From: Mycolicibacterium iranicum
GTDB taxonomy: Bacteria; Actinomycetota; Actinomycetes; Mycobacteriales; Mycobacteriaceae
DNA length: 64,000 nt
Reading direction: 5' to 3'
NCBI RefSeq assembly: GCF_002101705.1
Contig: NZ_LQPC01000026.1
Location: 248,001 to 312,000 of the forward strand
Position numbers and translations under genes: made by a program
Part shown: piece by piece, positions 8,384-17,127 of the stretch
Position numbering within the stretch: position 1 is the first letter of the stretch
How the letters are laid out: every line of letters starts with the position of its first letter
The notes under the pieces: model-generated
Told to the model about the DNA's origin: nothing
The model's database searches: none
The model's input: only the letters and a program-made list of their open reading frames with translations

Positions 8384-9508
8384 CTAACCGACCGGGTCGG
8401 CCTGGCGGCGCGCCCCGGGGAAGCCGTCCGCAACCACAGCTGCCAACTCCAACAACGACTCTCGGGTTTCTTCGCGCAGACGATCGAGGCTGATCTCTGC
8501 GCCTTCTTCGAGGTGCGGATCGAACGGAACCTGACACACCGTCCGGCAGCGCCGCGCGAAATGGTCGGTGACCTTCGTCAGATCCACTTTCGCGGTGCCT
8601 TTTCCGCCGCTCTTCCGTCCCAGCCTGCCCGCGCCGGGACGCACACCGTTGATCACGGCGATCGAGTTGCGCACCAGATCTTGATGGCCGTGCGCATCAA
8701 GCCAATCCAACGTGGCCGACGCGCTGCGCGCTCCGTCCACGGACCCGGAACTGATGACCACGAGGACGTCAGCCTTGTCGATGACCGACGACATCGCTGA
8801 ATGCAGCATGCCGGTGCCGCAGTCGGTGAGCACCACGCTGTAGAAACGCTCAAGCACCTCCACTGCGCGCGCATAGTCCTCTGCCGAGAACGCCTCCGAC
8901 ACCGCCGGGTCACTCTCCGACGCCAGCACCTCCAGTCGGCTGGGCCCCTGCGAGGTGTAGTGGCGGACGTCGCTGTAAGCCGAAATGCCCTCGGCGTCGC
9001 GAAGAAGGTGACGTACCGTCGCCGCGGTTTCCAGCGGAACCTTCTGGCTCAGCGTGCCGCGGTCGGGATTCGCGTCGACGGCTATCACGCGGTCACCACG
9101 GTTGGCAGCGAAGGTCGCGCCGAGCGTGGCCGTGATGGTCGTCTTACCCACCCCGCCCTTCTGCGACAACATGGCGATCCGGTAGCAGCTTCGCAGCGGG
9201 TGCTGGACCCGGGCGACCAAACCGTTGTGCCGGATCACCTTCGGGCTCTCGCCGAGATTGATCAGGCGGCCTGACCCGCGGTACACCCATTTGCGCCACC
9301 CTGCCGAAGGCGAAGCGGCTGTGGTGCGCAGCAGAGCGACGGCCGACGGATCGAGGTAGGGGACGATCTCGTTGCCCGGCGGCGGCGCGACCGTCACGAC
9401 GGGCGGCGCACCTTCAGGGGGTGTCGGTGCCGTCCACTCGGCGGGAACGGGCGCCATGGGGTCAGAGAACCGCTGCTGTGCCCGAAAGCCGCCCGGCACC
9501 TCAGTCAA
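8384..9508 (-). CDS. MinD/ParA-like P-loop ATPase (Rv0530-like)
   Basis: The 374-aa protein has a Pro-rich N-terminal region (about residues 18-50) and a ParA/MinD-type ATPase domain. The deviant Walker A KGGVGKTT is at residues 117-124, followed by VIAVDANPDRGTLS and a switch-like LTDCGTGM. Related actinobacterial proteins include those linked to ESX loci and to polar positioning. The TTG start at 9508 is supported by an AAAGGGGAG Shine-Dalgarno at suitable spacing. It lies downstream of ccsA, separated by the palindrome array. The partner is unknown. Confidence 0.85.
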   Translation of the reverse strand: MTEVPGGFRAQQRFSDPMAPVPAEWTAPTPPEGAPPVVTVAPPPGNEIVPYLDPSAVALLRTTAASPSAGWRKWVYRGSGRLINLGESPKVIRHNGLVARVQHPLRSCYRIAMLSQKGGVGKTTITATLGATFAANRGDRVIAVDANPDRGTLSQKVPLETAATVRHLLRDAEGISAYSDVRHYTSQGPSRLEVLASESDPAVSEAFSAEDYARAVEVLERFYSVVLTDCGTGMLHSAMSSVIDKADVLVVISSGSVDGARSASATLDWLDAHGHQDLVRNSIAVINGVRPGAGRLGRKSGGKGTAKVDLTKVTDHFARRCRTVCQVPFDPHLEEGAEISLDRLREETRESLLELAAVVADGFPGARRQADPVG

Positions 9509-9526
9509 CAGCTACTCCCCTTTCGC

Positions 9527-9622
9527 GTCGGCTCAGCCGACTTCGGCCCAACTGTCGGCTCAGCCGACTTCTGCCCAATTGTCGGCTCAGCCGACTTCGG
9601 CTGGATTGTCGGCTCAGCCGAC
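9527..9622. repeat. Four tandem copies of a 15-bp palindrome, 27-bp period
   Basis: GTCGGCTCAGCCGAC occurs identically at 9527, 9554, 9581 and 9608. The 12-bp spacers are similar (TTCGGCCCAACT, TTCTGCCCAATT, TTCGGCTGGATT). Each copy is a perfect inverted repeat around one central base. The array begins inside the end of ccsA (its TGA lies in the fourth copy) and stops 18 bases before the TTG of the MinD-like gene. Confidence 0.92.
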
Positions 9623-10600
9623 GCCGGCATACGAGTGCAGGCCAACCGTCACGAGATTGATGAAGAACAGGTTGAAGACCATCGCGACAAAGCCGGCGAT
9701 GTTGATCCACGCCGCCTTCTTGTCCCGCCACCCCGCGGTCGAGCGCGCGTGTAGGTAGGCCGCGTAGATGACCCACGCGATGAACGACACCGTCTCCTTG
9801 GGATCCCAGCCCCAGTAGCGACCCCACGCCTCCTCGGCCCAGATGGCGCCGAAGATGACGCCGAAGCCGAACACGGGAAACGCAAAGATTGTTGTGCGGT
9901 AAGCGATCCTGTCGAGTGTCTGCGCGTCGGGCAGCTTCGCCACGATGCGACCGATCCCGTCGGTGCGGTCCGCGGCGCCCAACGACGACATCTTCACCAG
10001 GAACAGAATGCTGGCCACACCGGCGACCAGGAACACGCCTGAACCCAGGCTGACCACCGACACGTGAATCGGCAGCCAGTAGGACTGCAGCGCGGGCATC
10101 ACCGGCGCGGCATGCGAGTAGAGCCACTTGCCCGACACCGTCAGCAAGATCAGTACGGGCACGAGGACGAACACCCACAGCGAGCGATACTGCGGCTTGC
10201 GAAGCACCCACGCCGCCGCAACCAGACCGCAGAACGACGTCAGATTGATGAACTCGTACATGTTGCCCCACGGCACCCGTGAGGTGGACAGTCCGCGCAG
10301 CACGATGCAGGCCGCCAGCAGCGCGATCCCGACATAGGTGAGCGCCATCCCCGCGGAGCCGACCCGTTCGTCGAACGGACGGCGCGGCGCGTCTACGACG
10401 ATGCCGGGTCCGGCGCTGTCCCCGGCTACGCGGCCCGCTCCCCCACCGGCACTGACCAGCTCCTGGCTCTCCACCTTGCGGCCGCGGCTGTAGGCGAGTT
10501 CGACGGCGAACAGCAGCAGCGCTGCCAGCAGAACCAGCACGGACGAGGTGAACGCCCAGTCGGAGTAGCGAGCCAGCTCGATGTCGATGGTCGTGCTCAT
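9614..10600 (-). CDS. ccsA: Cytochrome c biogenesis protein CcsA/ResC
   Basis: This 328-aa polytopic membrane protein of System II cytochrome c maturation handles heme with ResB. The tryptophan-rich heme-binding WWD region is near residues 257-270 (WGRYWGWDPKETVSF). Conserved His residues flank it, including one in WLPIHVSV and one in YLHARSTAG. An ATGA overlap with resB at 10597-10600 shows translational coupling. It is the last cyt c gene of the hemL-to-ccsA operon. Confidence 0.94.
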   Translation of the reverse strand: MSTTIDIELARYSDWAFTSSVLVLLAALLLFAVELAYSRGRKVESQELVSAGGGAGRVAGDSAGPGIVVDAPRRPFDERVGSAGMALTYVGIALLAACIVLRGLSTSRVPWGNMYEFINLTSFCGLVAAAWVLRKPQYRSLWVFVLVPVLILLTVSGKWLYSHAAPVMPALQSYWLPIHVSVVSLGSGVFLVAGVASILFLVKMSSLGAADRTDGIGRIVAKLPDAQTLDRIAYRTTIFAFPVFGFGVIFGAIWAEEAWGRYWGWDPKETVSFIAWVIYAAYLHARSTAGWRDKKAAWINIAGFVAMVFNLFFINLVTVGLHSYAGVG

Positions 10601-12246
10601 GAAAGATCCGCTTTCTTCTCTCGCTCCACCGGCGCGGCCGGCTCGATCCCGGTGAGGATCCGCGACGTCAGCCGCTCGAACTCGTCACCCCACCCCGAGT
10701 TGTCGGTGCGGGCCAGGCCGCCAAGCTCGACGTTCACCGTACCCGCAGGTCCCGGTGAGAGCCGCACCCAGACGCGTCGCCGCCGCACGATCAGCGACAC
10801 CAGCAGCCCGCCCATCATCGTCATCGAGAACACCAGCACCCAGATCTGCGCTGGGTCGTGGGACACCTGCAGGTTGACGAACGGAACCGCGCCGTCGAAC
10901 CGCACGACGGTGCCGTCTTCGAGACGGGTGTCCTGGCCCGCGTTGAGGTTGACGCGCGCCATCTTGGTCAGGCGGCCCTGGCCGATCATGCGCTCGTCGA
11001 GGGAGAAGACCGACTGCGGGCGGCCGGTGTCCAGACCGGTGTCGCCTTTGTAGATGTCCACTGCGACGGCGGGGTCCCGCATCTCGGGGAAGCTGGACGA
11101 CAACAGCGTGCCGTGCAGCGAGGCTGTGGGTGCGAACAAACCCTGGATCGCGATCTGGTTCTTGCGGCGCTCACGCTCGTCGGCGTAGGTGCCACCGGGC
11201 GGATCGAACCGCATCGCACCCGACGACAGGAAGCTGATCTGGTCCTCGGGCCGCCACTGCAGCGTCTGGGTTCGAGTCTGCCCGTCGGGGAAGGTCACCG
11301 TGAACGTCGGGGCGTAGCCGTGCCCCTGGAGGTAGACGCGGTCGCCGCCGACGCGCAGCGGTTCGTTGACCTTGAGCAGATACGGCTGCCAGGTGCCGGA
11401 GGTCAGGTCGTCGCCGGCCTGATAGTCGATGTCGGCCTGGAAGTCCACCGCCTGACCATTGTCAAGATAGGTGGCCTGAAAGTCGTTGACGCGGATGCAC
11501 ATCGGGTACAGCGAGGTTCCGTCGACGGTGTTGCCGGCCCGGAACGAGTCGAACGCCGCCGGCGAGGCGGTGCAGAAACCCGGGCCGCCGTCGGCGATGA
11601 CGATGACGTTGCCCTCGTAGCTGAACAGCTTGCCCGCGGCGATCGCGACGAGCAGGCCGAGCAGCGAGAAATGGAAGACGATGTTGCCGAACTCGCGCAG
11701 ATAGCCTTTTTCCGCAGAGATCTCGGTACTTTCGCCCTCGGTACGGGTGGTGCGGCGCCAGCCGCGCAGCCGTTCGTCGACGGACGCGGCCATCACGGTG
11801 AGGTCGCCGCCCGGCACCTCGGCGGTGTGATGCTTGGGTAGCCGGCCGAGATTGCGCGGCGCGGCAACGGGTGTGGCGCGCAGGCTGCGGAAGTGTTCGA
11901 TCAACCGCGGGGTCAGGCACCCCACCAGCGAGACGAACAGCAGGACGTAGATCGCGGTGAACCAGAAGCTGGAGAACACGTCGAAGGCCTGCACGCGGTC
12001 CAACCACGGCCCCAAAGTCGGATGTTCGGCGATGTACTCGGCGACCTTGCTCTCGTTGAGGCTGCGCTGCGGCAGAAGCGCGCCGGGAATGGCGGCGAGC
12101 GCGAGCAGGAACAACAGCACCAGCGCGGTGCCCATCGACGTCAGGGTGCGCCAGGTGTTGCGCACGAGCGCGAGCAGACGCGAAATCGCGCGTGTGGGAC
12201 GAGATTTGTGCGAGTTCGTGTCTGCTGGCGGGGCTGTCGTGACCAT
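10597..12246 (-). CDS. resB: Cytochrome c biogenesis protein ResB
   Basis: The product has 549 aa, with a long N-terminal cytoplasmic part, three N-terminal transmembrane helices, a large periplasmic domain and a last helix near residues 470-490 (WVLVFSMTMMGGLLVSLIV). This is the ResB (Ccs1) layout; with CcsA it forms the heme lyase. The ATG at 12246 overlaps the ccdA stop (TGATG). The order ccdA-resB-ccsA is the classical System II order. Confidence 0.93.
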   Translation of the reverse strand: MVTTAPPADTNSHKSRPTRAISRLLALVRNTWRTLTSMGTALVLLFLLALAAIPGALLPQRSLNESKVAEYIAEHPTLGPWLDRVQAFDVFSSFWFTAIYVLLFVSLVGCLTPRLIEHFRSLRATPVAAPRNLGRLPKHHTAEVPGGDLTVMAASVDERLRGWRRTTRTEGESTEISAEKGYLREFGNIVFHFSLLGLLVAIAAGKLFSYEGNVIVIADGGPGFCTASPAAFDSFRAGNTVDGTSLYPMCIRVNDFQATYLDNGQAVDFQADIDYQAGDDLTSGTWQPYLLKVNEPLRVGGDRVYLQGHGYAPTFTVTFPDGQTRTQTLQWRPEDQISFLSSGAMRFDPPGGTYADERERRKNQIAIQGLFAPTASLHGTLLSSSFPEMRDPAVAVDIYKGDTGLDTGRPQSVFSLDERMIGQGRLTKMARVNLNAGQDTRLEDGTVVRFDGAVPFVNLQVSHDPAQIWVLVFSMTMMGGLLVSLIVRRRRVWVRLSPGPAGTVNVELGGLARTDNSGWGDEFERLTSRILTGIEPAAPVEREKKADLS

Positions 12247-13025
12247 CAGATCGGTAACCTCACGTCACTGACGAACGCGTCACGTACCCAGGAGACGAAC
12301 TCGTTCCACAGCCCGGTGACCAGTGCCGTGCCGACGAGGATCATCAGCACGCCGCCGACGATCTGGATCGTGCGGGTGTTGCGGCGCAGCCAGTCGAGCC
12401 CGGCGACGGCGCGTGCCGAGCCCAAAGCCAACAGCACGAACGGGATTCCGAGACCGAGACAGTAGGCGATGACCAGCACCACGCCGCGGACCACGTTGCT
12501 GCCTTCGGTCGCCGACGCCACCGCGATGACCCCGGTGAGCGTCGGCCCCAGGCATGGTGTCCACCCGAGTGCGAACACCGCGCCCAGAAGTGGGGCACCG
12601 CCGAGGGTGGAAAGCTGGCGCGGAGTGAAGCGCGTGTCGCGCTGCAGCACCGGCACCAGCCCGATGAACACCAGACCCATCAGGATCGTGACGACACCGC
12701 CGATGCGCTGCAGCAGAAGCTGATTGGTGATGAGCGCGGTGGTCATGCCCAACACCGCGACAGTGCCGAGCACGAACACGACCGTGAAGCCGGCGACGAA
12801 CAACGCCGCCGCCCCCGCGACGCGCAGACGCGCACCTTTGAGGGCCACCGCGGTGCCCGGCCGGTCCTCGACGCCGACGACCGCGGCGAGATACGACAGG
12901 TATCCGGGCACCAGCGGCACCACGCACGGCGACGCGAAGGACACCAGCCCCGCCAGCGCGGCCAACCCCATCGCGAGCAGAAGCGGCCCGGTGGCCGTCA
13001 ATTGGTCGATCTGGTCGAGGTTCAT
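12246..13025 (-). CDS. ccdA: Cytochrome c biogenesis thiol transporter CcdA
   Basis: This 259-aa membrane protein of the CcdA/DsbD-beta family has six hydrophobic segments. It passes reducing power from cytoplasmic thioredoxin to the extracytoplasmic ResA-like protein. The two redox cysteines appear in SFASPCVVPL (near residue 33) and GWTPCLGPTL. The ATG at 13025 overlaps the ResA-like stop by ATGA. A much longer in-frame extension to 13361 is rejected because it lies within the upstream gene. Confidence 0.93.
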   Translation of the reverse strand: MNLDQIDQLTATGPLLLAMGLAALAGLVSFASPCVVPLVPGYLSYLAAVVGVEDRPGTAVALKGARLRVAGAAALFVAGFTVVFVLGTVAVLGMTTALITNQLLLQRIGGVVTILMGLVFIGLVPVLQRDTRFTPRQLSTLGGAPLLGAVFALGWTPCLGPTLTGVIAVASATEGSNVVRGVVLVIAYCLGLGIPFVLLALGSARAVAGLDWLRRNTRTIQIVGGVLMILVGTALVTGLWNEFVSWVRDAFVSDVRLPI

Positions 13026-13624
13026 TGCTCGGCGGCCAGTCGCTCGACGACGGGTTGCAGATCCTGGGCGAGCAGCTCGCGCAGGAACACCGCCGCCACC
13101 CGGTGCTGACGGTCGAGCACCACAGTCGACGGGATCACCGTCGTCGGATAGCGCCCGCCGAATGCGATCATCGTGCGCATCGGAGGGTCGTAGATCGACG
13201 GAAACGTGACGCCGCGATCGATGATGAAGTCGCGCGGGGCGTCGATGTTGTTGTCCCGCACATCGATTCCGAGGAAGGCCACGCCATTGTCGCGGGTCGC
13301 CTCGTAGACCTGCTGCAGCTGGGTGATCTCGGTCCGGCACGGTCCGCACCACTGGCCCCACACATTGATCACGACGACTTTGCCGCTGAAATCGTCAAGT
13401 GAGATCGTCTTGTCGGTGTCCATCAGGTCGGGTCCGGACAGCGGTCCCGGTGTGCCGCGGTCCTGCGGCGGGTCGTAGAAGATGTCGGTCTGGCCGCCGG
13501 GTGCGACGAACTCGAAGGTGCCGCCCTGGGCGACGGCGTCGCTGCCGGTGGAGCATCCGGCGACCACAGCCACAGCCGCACACGCTGCCGCCAGCGTGCG
13601 CACCATGGCCACTACCCGATTCAC
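13022..13624 (-). CDS. resA: ResA-like thiol-disulfide oxidoreductase lipoprotein
   Basis: The product has 200 aa with a lipoprotein signal (hydrophobic stretch then lipobox VAGC, Cys24) and a thioredoxin fold with active site WCGPC at residues 92-96. It acts outside the membrane, keeping apocytochrome c thiols reduced, with electrons from CcdA. The GTG at 13624 overlaps the stop of the upstream phosphatase (GTGA); an alternative ATG at 13606 would also keep the signal. The first ten coding bases of ccdA follow directly. Confidence 0.9.
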   Translation of the reverse strand: MNRVVAMVRTLAAACAAVAVVAGCSTGSDAVAQGGTFEFVAPGGQTDIFYDPPQDRGTPGPLSGPDLMDTDKTISLDDFSGKVVVINVWGQWCGPCRTEITQLQQVYEATRDNGVAFLGIDVRDNNIDAPRDFIIDRGVTFPSIYDPPMRTMIAFGGRYPTTVIPSTVVLDRQHRVAAVFLRELLAQDLQPVVERLAAEQ

Positions 13625-14256
13625 TGCCCGGCCAGCTCCGCATACCCCCAGCCGACAAAGGAATCCCCGTAGAAGTAGAACGACGTCACCGACGCGAGAT
13701 TGCACATGCGCCGGGTCGGGAAGTGATGCAGCTGTTTGTCGGTCATCGCGCGCCGCAGGGTCTCCACCGGCAGCTGATGGCTGACACACACGGCTTCATG
13801 CCCCTCCGCGGCTTCGCGGGCGCGGTACACCGCGCGTCTCATCCGGGCCGCGATGTTGCGGTACGGCTCACCCCACGACGGCGTGCGGGGATTGCGCAGG
13901 TGCCACCAGTTGCGCGGGTCGCGCAGCGCACCGTCGCCTGGCGAAACTTTCTGTCCCTCAAAGATGTTCTCCGACTCGATCAACTCGTGGTCGGTGTTCA
14001 CGACGAGGCCCTTGTGCGCCGCGATCGGGGCGGCGGTCTCCTGGGCGCGCTCCAGCGGCGACGCGACGACGTGGGTGATGTCACGTAGGGAAAGCCAGTC
14101 GGCGACGGCCCTGGCCTGGGCCTGGCCCCGCTCTGAGAGGTGATAGTCAGGAAGTCGGCCGTACAGGATCTTGTCGGGATTGTGCACTTCGCCGTGGCGC
14201 ATCACGTGCACGATCGTCTGATTGGCGCCTCCGGCACCGGGAGTCCGGACGCTCAT
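13621..14256 (-). CDS. Histidine phosphatase family protein
   Basis: The 211-aa protein has the phosphoglycerate-mutase-like RHG motif ([10 protein letters not shown], near residues 18-27) and the downstream catalytic region [12 protein letters not shown]. It corresponds to the Rv0525-like phosphatase between hemL and the cytochrome c genes. The natural substrate is unknown, and true mutase activity is unlikely because gpm1 is present at 44293. The gene overlaps hemL upstream and resA downstream by four bases. Confidence 0.88.
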   Translation of the reverse strand: MSVRTPGAGGANQTIVHVMRHGEVHNPDKILYGRLPDYHLSERGQAQARAVADWLSLRDITHVVASPLERAQETAAPIAAHKGLVVNTDHELIESENIFEGQKVSPGDGALRDPRNWWHLRNPRTPSWGEPYRNIAARMRRAVYRAREAAEGHEAVCVSHQLPVETLRRAMTDKQLHHFPTRRMCNLASVTSFYFYGDSFVGWGYAELAGQ

Positions 14257-15551
14257 GCGGTGGCCTGCGCAGCGGCCTTCGCGGCAGCCGGCAGGGCGGC
14301 GGCGATCCGGTCGAACGCGTCGTCGTCGAGAGCCGTTGAGACGAACCAGGCTTCGTAAGCACTCGGCGGCGGATAGATACCTGCGTCGAGCAAGCCGTGG
14401 AAGAACGCAGGGAACCGCCAGGTTTCGGTTGCTTTCGCGGACGCGAAATCGGTGACCGGATCGGCGCCGAAGAACACGCTGAACATGTTGCCTGCCCGCG
14501 GAATCTGATGCGCCACACCGGCTTCGGTGAGCGTGTCGCCGATCAGCCCAATCAGCCGGTCGGCATTGGCGTCCAGCTTGGCGTAGGCATCGTCGTCGGC
14601 GGCGCGCAACGTGGCCAGGCCCGCGGCCATCGCGACCGGGTTCCCCGACAGGGTGCCGGCCTGATACACCGGCCCCAGCGGCGCGAGCCGTCCCATCACC
14701 TCGGCCCTGCCGCCGAACGCGGCGGCGGGCAGCCCGCCGCTCATCACCTTGCCGAACGTGAACAGGTCCGCGTCAACAGGATCCACGCCGTACCAGCCGG
14801 CGCGGCTGACACGGAAACCGGTCATCACCTCGTCGACGATCAGCAGCGCGCCGTGGGCGGAGGTGATGCGGCGCAGCTCGGCGTTGAACCCGGGCAGCGG
14901 CGGGACGCAGCCCATGTTGCCGGGGCTGGCCTCGGTGATGATGCACGCGATCTCGTCGCCGAACTGCCCGAAGGTCTCCTCCACCGCCGCGACGTTGTTG
15001 TAGGGCAGCACGATGGTGTCGGCGGCCGCCGCGCCCGTCACCCCGGGAGAGGACGGCAAGCCAAGGGTGGCCACCCCGGAGCCGGCGTCGGCGAGCAGCG
15101 CGTCGCTGTGCCCGTGATAGCAGCCCGAGAACTTCACGATCTTGGCCCGCCCGGTGTAGCCGCGGGCCAGCCGGATCGCGCTCATGGTGGCTTCGGTGCC
15201 GGAGTTCACCAGCCGCACCCGCTCCACGGGCGCAACGCGGTCGACGATCTCGCGAGCCAGCTCCGACTCCGACGGCGTCGGGGCGCCGAACGACAGCCCG
15301 TCGGCGGCGACCCGCTGCACCGCCTCGACGACGGCCGGATGCGCGTGACCGAGGATCATCGGACCCCACGAGCACACCAGGTCGACGTAGCGGTTGCCGT
15401 CGGCGTCCGTCAGCCAGTAGCCCTTGGCCGACGTGATGAACCGCGGCGTCCCGCCGACGGAGTTGAAGGCTCGCACCGGGGAGTTGACCCCGCCGGGGAT
15501 GACGGAGGACGCATCGGCGAACAGCTTCGCGGACAGGTCGGTACTGCTCAT
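14253..15551 (-). CDS. hemL: Glutamate-1-semialdehyde 2,1-aminomutase
   Basis: This 432-aa class-III PLP aminotransferase-fold enzyme converts glutamate-1-semialdehyde to 5-aminolevulinate, the second C5-pathway step after HemA. The PLP lysine is in [11 protein letters not shown], the phosphate-binding region in [16 protein letters not shown], and the family motif [11 protein letters not shown] is present. The ATG at 15551 is preceded by a probable leaderless promoter. It is separated from the other hem genes (26224-31262) and leads the cytochrome c operon, linking heme supply with cytochrome assembly. Confidence 0.95.
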   Translation of the reverse strand: MSSTDLSAKLFADASSVIPGGVNSPVRAFNSVGGTPRFITSAKGYWLTDADGNRYVDLVCSWGPMILGHAHPAVVEAVQRVAADGLSFGAPTPSESELAREIVDRVAPVERVRLVNSGTEATMSAIRLARGYTGRAKIVKFSGCYHGHSDALLADAGSGVATLGLPSSPGVTGAAAADTIVLPYNNVAAVEETFGQFGDEIACIITEASPGNMGCVPPLPGFNAELRRITSAHGALLIVDEVMTGFRVSRAGWYGVDPVDADLFTFGKVMSGGLPAAAFGGRAEVMGRLAPLGPVYQAGTLSGNPVAMAAGLATLRAADDDAYAKLDANADRLIGLIGDTLTEAGVAHQIPRAGNMFSVFFGADPVTDFASAKATETWRFPAFFHGLLDAGIYPPPSAYEAWFVSTALDDDAFDRIAAALPAAAKAAAQATA

Positions 15552-15557
15552 GCGACC

Positions 15558-15585
15558 AGTCTCCCAGCCGGGTCAAAACCGTCAA
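15558..15585 (-). promoter_or_regulatory. Probable hemL promoter
   Basis: On the minus strand TTGACG (15580-15585) is followed after 16 bases by GAGACT (15558-15563), then six bases and the hemL ATG. This spacing suggests a leaderless hemL transcript. The -35 abuts the palindrome at 15585-15599. Confidence 0.5.
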
Positions 15586-15599
15586 CTACAGGGTGTAGT
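15585..15599. promoter_or_regulatory. Perfect 6-3-6 inverted repeat before hemL
   Basis: ACTACAGGGTGTAGT is a perfect inverted repeat touching the hemL -35 and lying four bases after the amidohydrolase stop. It may be an operator for hemL, or a short transcript-end hairpin, though no U-tract follows. Confidence 0.45.
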
Positions 15600-15603
15600 G
15601 GAG

Positions 15604-17127
15604 CTAATTCAGCCAGCACTCCCCGCGGCCGCTGAAACGGTCTACCGCGACCGTGCGACCCATGACCTCGCGGTACTGCGCGTCGAATACGGGAAGCAGC
15701 GCCCTGTTGAGGTGCTCCAGATGGTCTTGCCAGCTGCGCAGTTCCGGCCCTCGGGCCTGAAGTTCGTCGAGCACCGCGCGTTCGTCGATGGTGAGCAGCC
15801 GGTTGTCCTGCAGCACGATCCGGCCGTCGACCATCACGGTGTCGATCGACGACCCGTTCTCGGAGTAGACCAGGTGCAGTTCGGGCTTGTTGCGCGGCGT
15901 GAACGCCAGCGACGTCATGTCGTAGAACACGAGGTCTGCGCGCTTGCCGACCTCGATGCTGCCGACCGTGTCGCCGAGGCGGGCGGACCGGGCACCGCCC
16001 AGGGTGGCGGCCGTGAGCACCTCGGCCGCCGTCGGCCACTGCCGGTAGTCCGGCCCGGTGACCTTGTGCAGCAGTGCGGCGGACTTGACCACCTCCGACA
16101 TGCGCGCGGTGTCACTGCTCGACATGCCGTCGGTACCCAGACCGAGGTTCACCCCCGCGGTGCGAAGCCTGCGCCACGGCGCGATCCCGGATCCGAGCTT
16201 GAGGTTGGAGATGGGGTTGTGCGACACCGACGTCGACGTGTCGGCCAGCACGTCGACGTCGGACTCGGTCAACCAGATGCCATGAGCGATCGTGACGTGA
16301 TCGGACAGCACCCCCAGCGAGTGCAGGTACTCGACCATCGTCTTGCCGTAGAACTCCTCGCCGGTGACCGCCTGCGTGCGGGTCTCCAGGACATGGATGT
16401 GAAATTCCAGGTTCTCGCGGCGGGCCAGCTCGTCGAGGGAGACCAGCAGCTCGGGCGAGCAGCGCTGCGGTGCCGACGGGCCGAGCATGAACCGCAGCCG
16501 GCCGCCGGCGTAGTCCCGGTAGCGCTGCGCCGAGTCCTGCGCGTCCGCGAGGTAGGCGGCGCCGTTGGTGACCTCCACCTCGTCCAGCTCGGCGCGGAGC
16601 TCGGGTGCCAGCGCGTCCGCCAGGAAAGGGAAGTGACTGACGAACGACCGGTCCATCACGTGGCCGGATACGTTCGCCCGGATCCCGGCGTCTCGGTAGG
16701 TCTCGAACACCGCGGCCAGCTGCTCCTCGGTCTGGCCCGGGATCTCCAGCACGTCGTCGACGAGGGTGGTCACCCCGTTGCGCAACGACTCGATCGCGAC
16801 GAGAGCCGAGCGCAGCCGGATCAGATCCGGCGAGAGCGGCGCCAATCCCAGCACCGGGTAGGACAGCAGCATCCAGTGCTCCAGGGGCAGGTTGTCCAGC
16901 CGCGCCCGGAACAGCGCCTCCCAGGAGTGGGTGTGCGCATTGACATACCCCGGGACCACCAGGCGGTCCTGCCCGGCCAGCACCGTCTCCCCCGGTTGGG
17001 GCGTGAGCTCCGTGCCGACTTCGGTGATCTGCCCGTCGCGGATCCGGATGGAGCGGGTCACCGGTTCGGCGCCGGTCTGCGCGTCCATCGTCAGCACGGT
17101 GGCGCGGTCGATCAGGACGGTGTTCAT
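15604..17127 (-). CDS. Amidohydrolase family protein (AtzA/TrzA-type deaminase or hydrolase)
   Basis: The product has 507 aa in the metal-dependent amidohydrolase superfamily. Ligands appear in order: VNAHTHSWEAL (HxH), FHIHVLE, TIAHGIWL and GLGTDGMSS (Asp). The fold matches enzymes such as 8-oxoguanine deaminase, atrazine chlorohydrolase and S-adenosylhomocysteine deaminase. Co-translation with an NCS1 nucleobase-type permease (ATGA overlap) and a divergent PucR regulator argue for a purine, pyrimidine or triazine-like substrate. A frame extension to 17742 lies in the permease and is rejected. Confidence 0.85.
   Translation of the reverse strand: MNTVLIDRATVLTMDAQTGAEPVTRSIRIRDGQITEVGTELTPQPGETVLAGQDRLVVPGYVNAHTHSWEALFRARLDNLPLEHWMLLSYPVLGLAPLSPDLIRLRSALVAIESLRNGVTTLVDDVLEIPGQTEEQLAAVFETYRDAGIRANVSGHVMDRSFVSHFPFLADALAPELRAELDEVEVTNGAAYLADAQDSAQRYRDYAGGRLRFMLGPSAPQRCSPELLVSLDELARRENLEFHIHVLETRTQAVTGEEFYGKTMVEYLHSLGVLSDHVTIAHGIWLTESDVDVLADTSTSVSHNPISNLKLGSGIAPWRRLRTAGVNLGLGTDGMSSSDTARMSEVVKSAALLHKVTGPDYRQWPTAAEVLTAATLGGARSARLGDTVGSIEVGKRADLVFYDMTSLAFTPRNKPELHLVYSENGSSIDTVMVDGRIVLQDNRLLTIDERAVLDELQARGPELRSWQDHLEHLNRALLPVFDAQYREVMGRTVAVDRFSGRGECWLN

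Noticed and set aside
9527..9622. CRISPR-like repeat spacing
   Set aside because: Only four short palindromes with 12-bp near-identical spacers and no cas genes; not a CRISPR array.
9372..9758. Plus-strand ORF with repeated AQPTSAQLS peptides
   Set aside because: It is the shadow of the 27-bp palindrome array and of ccsA and the MinD-like gene on the other strand; no start signal.
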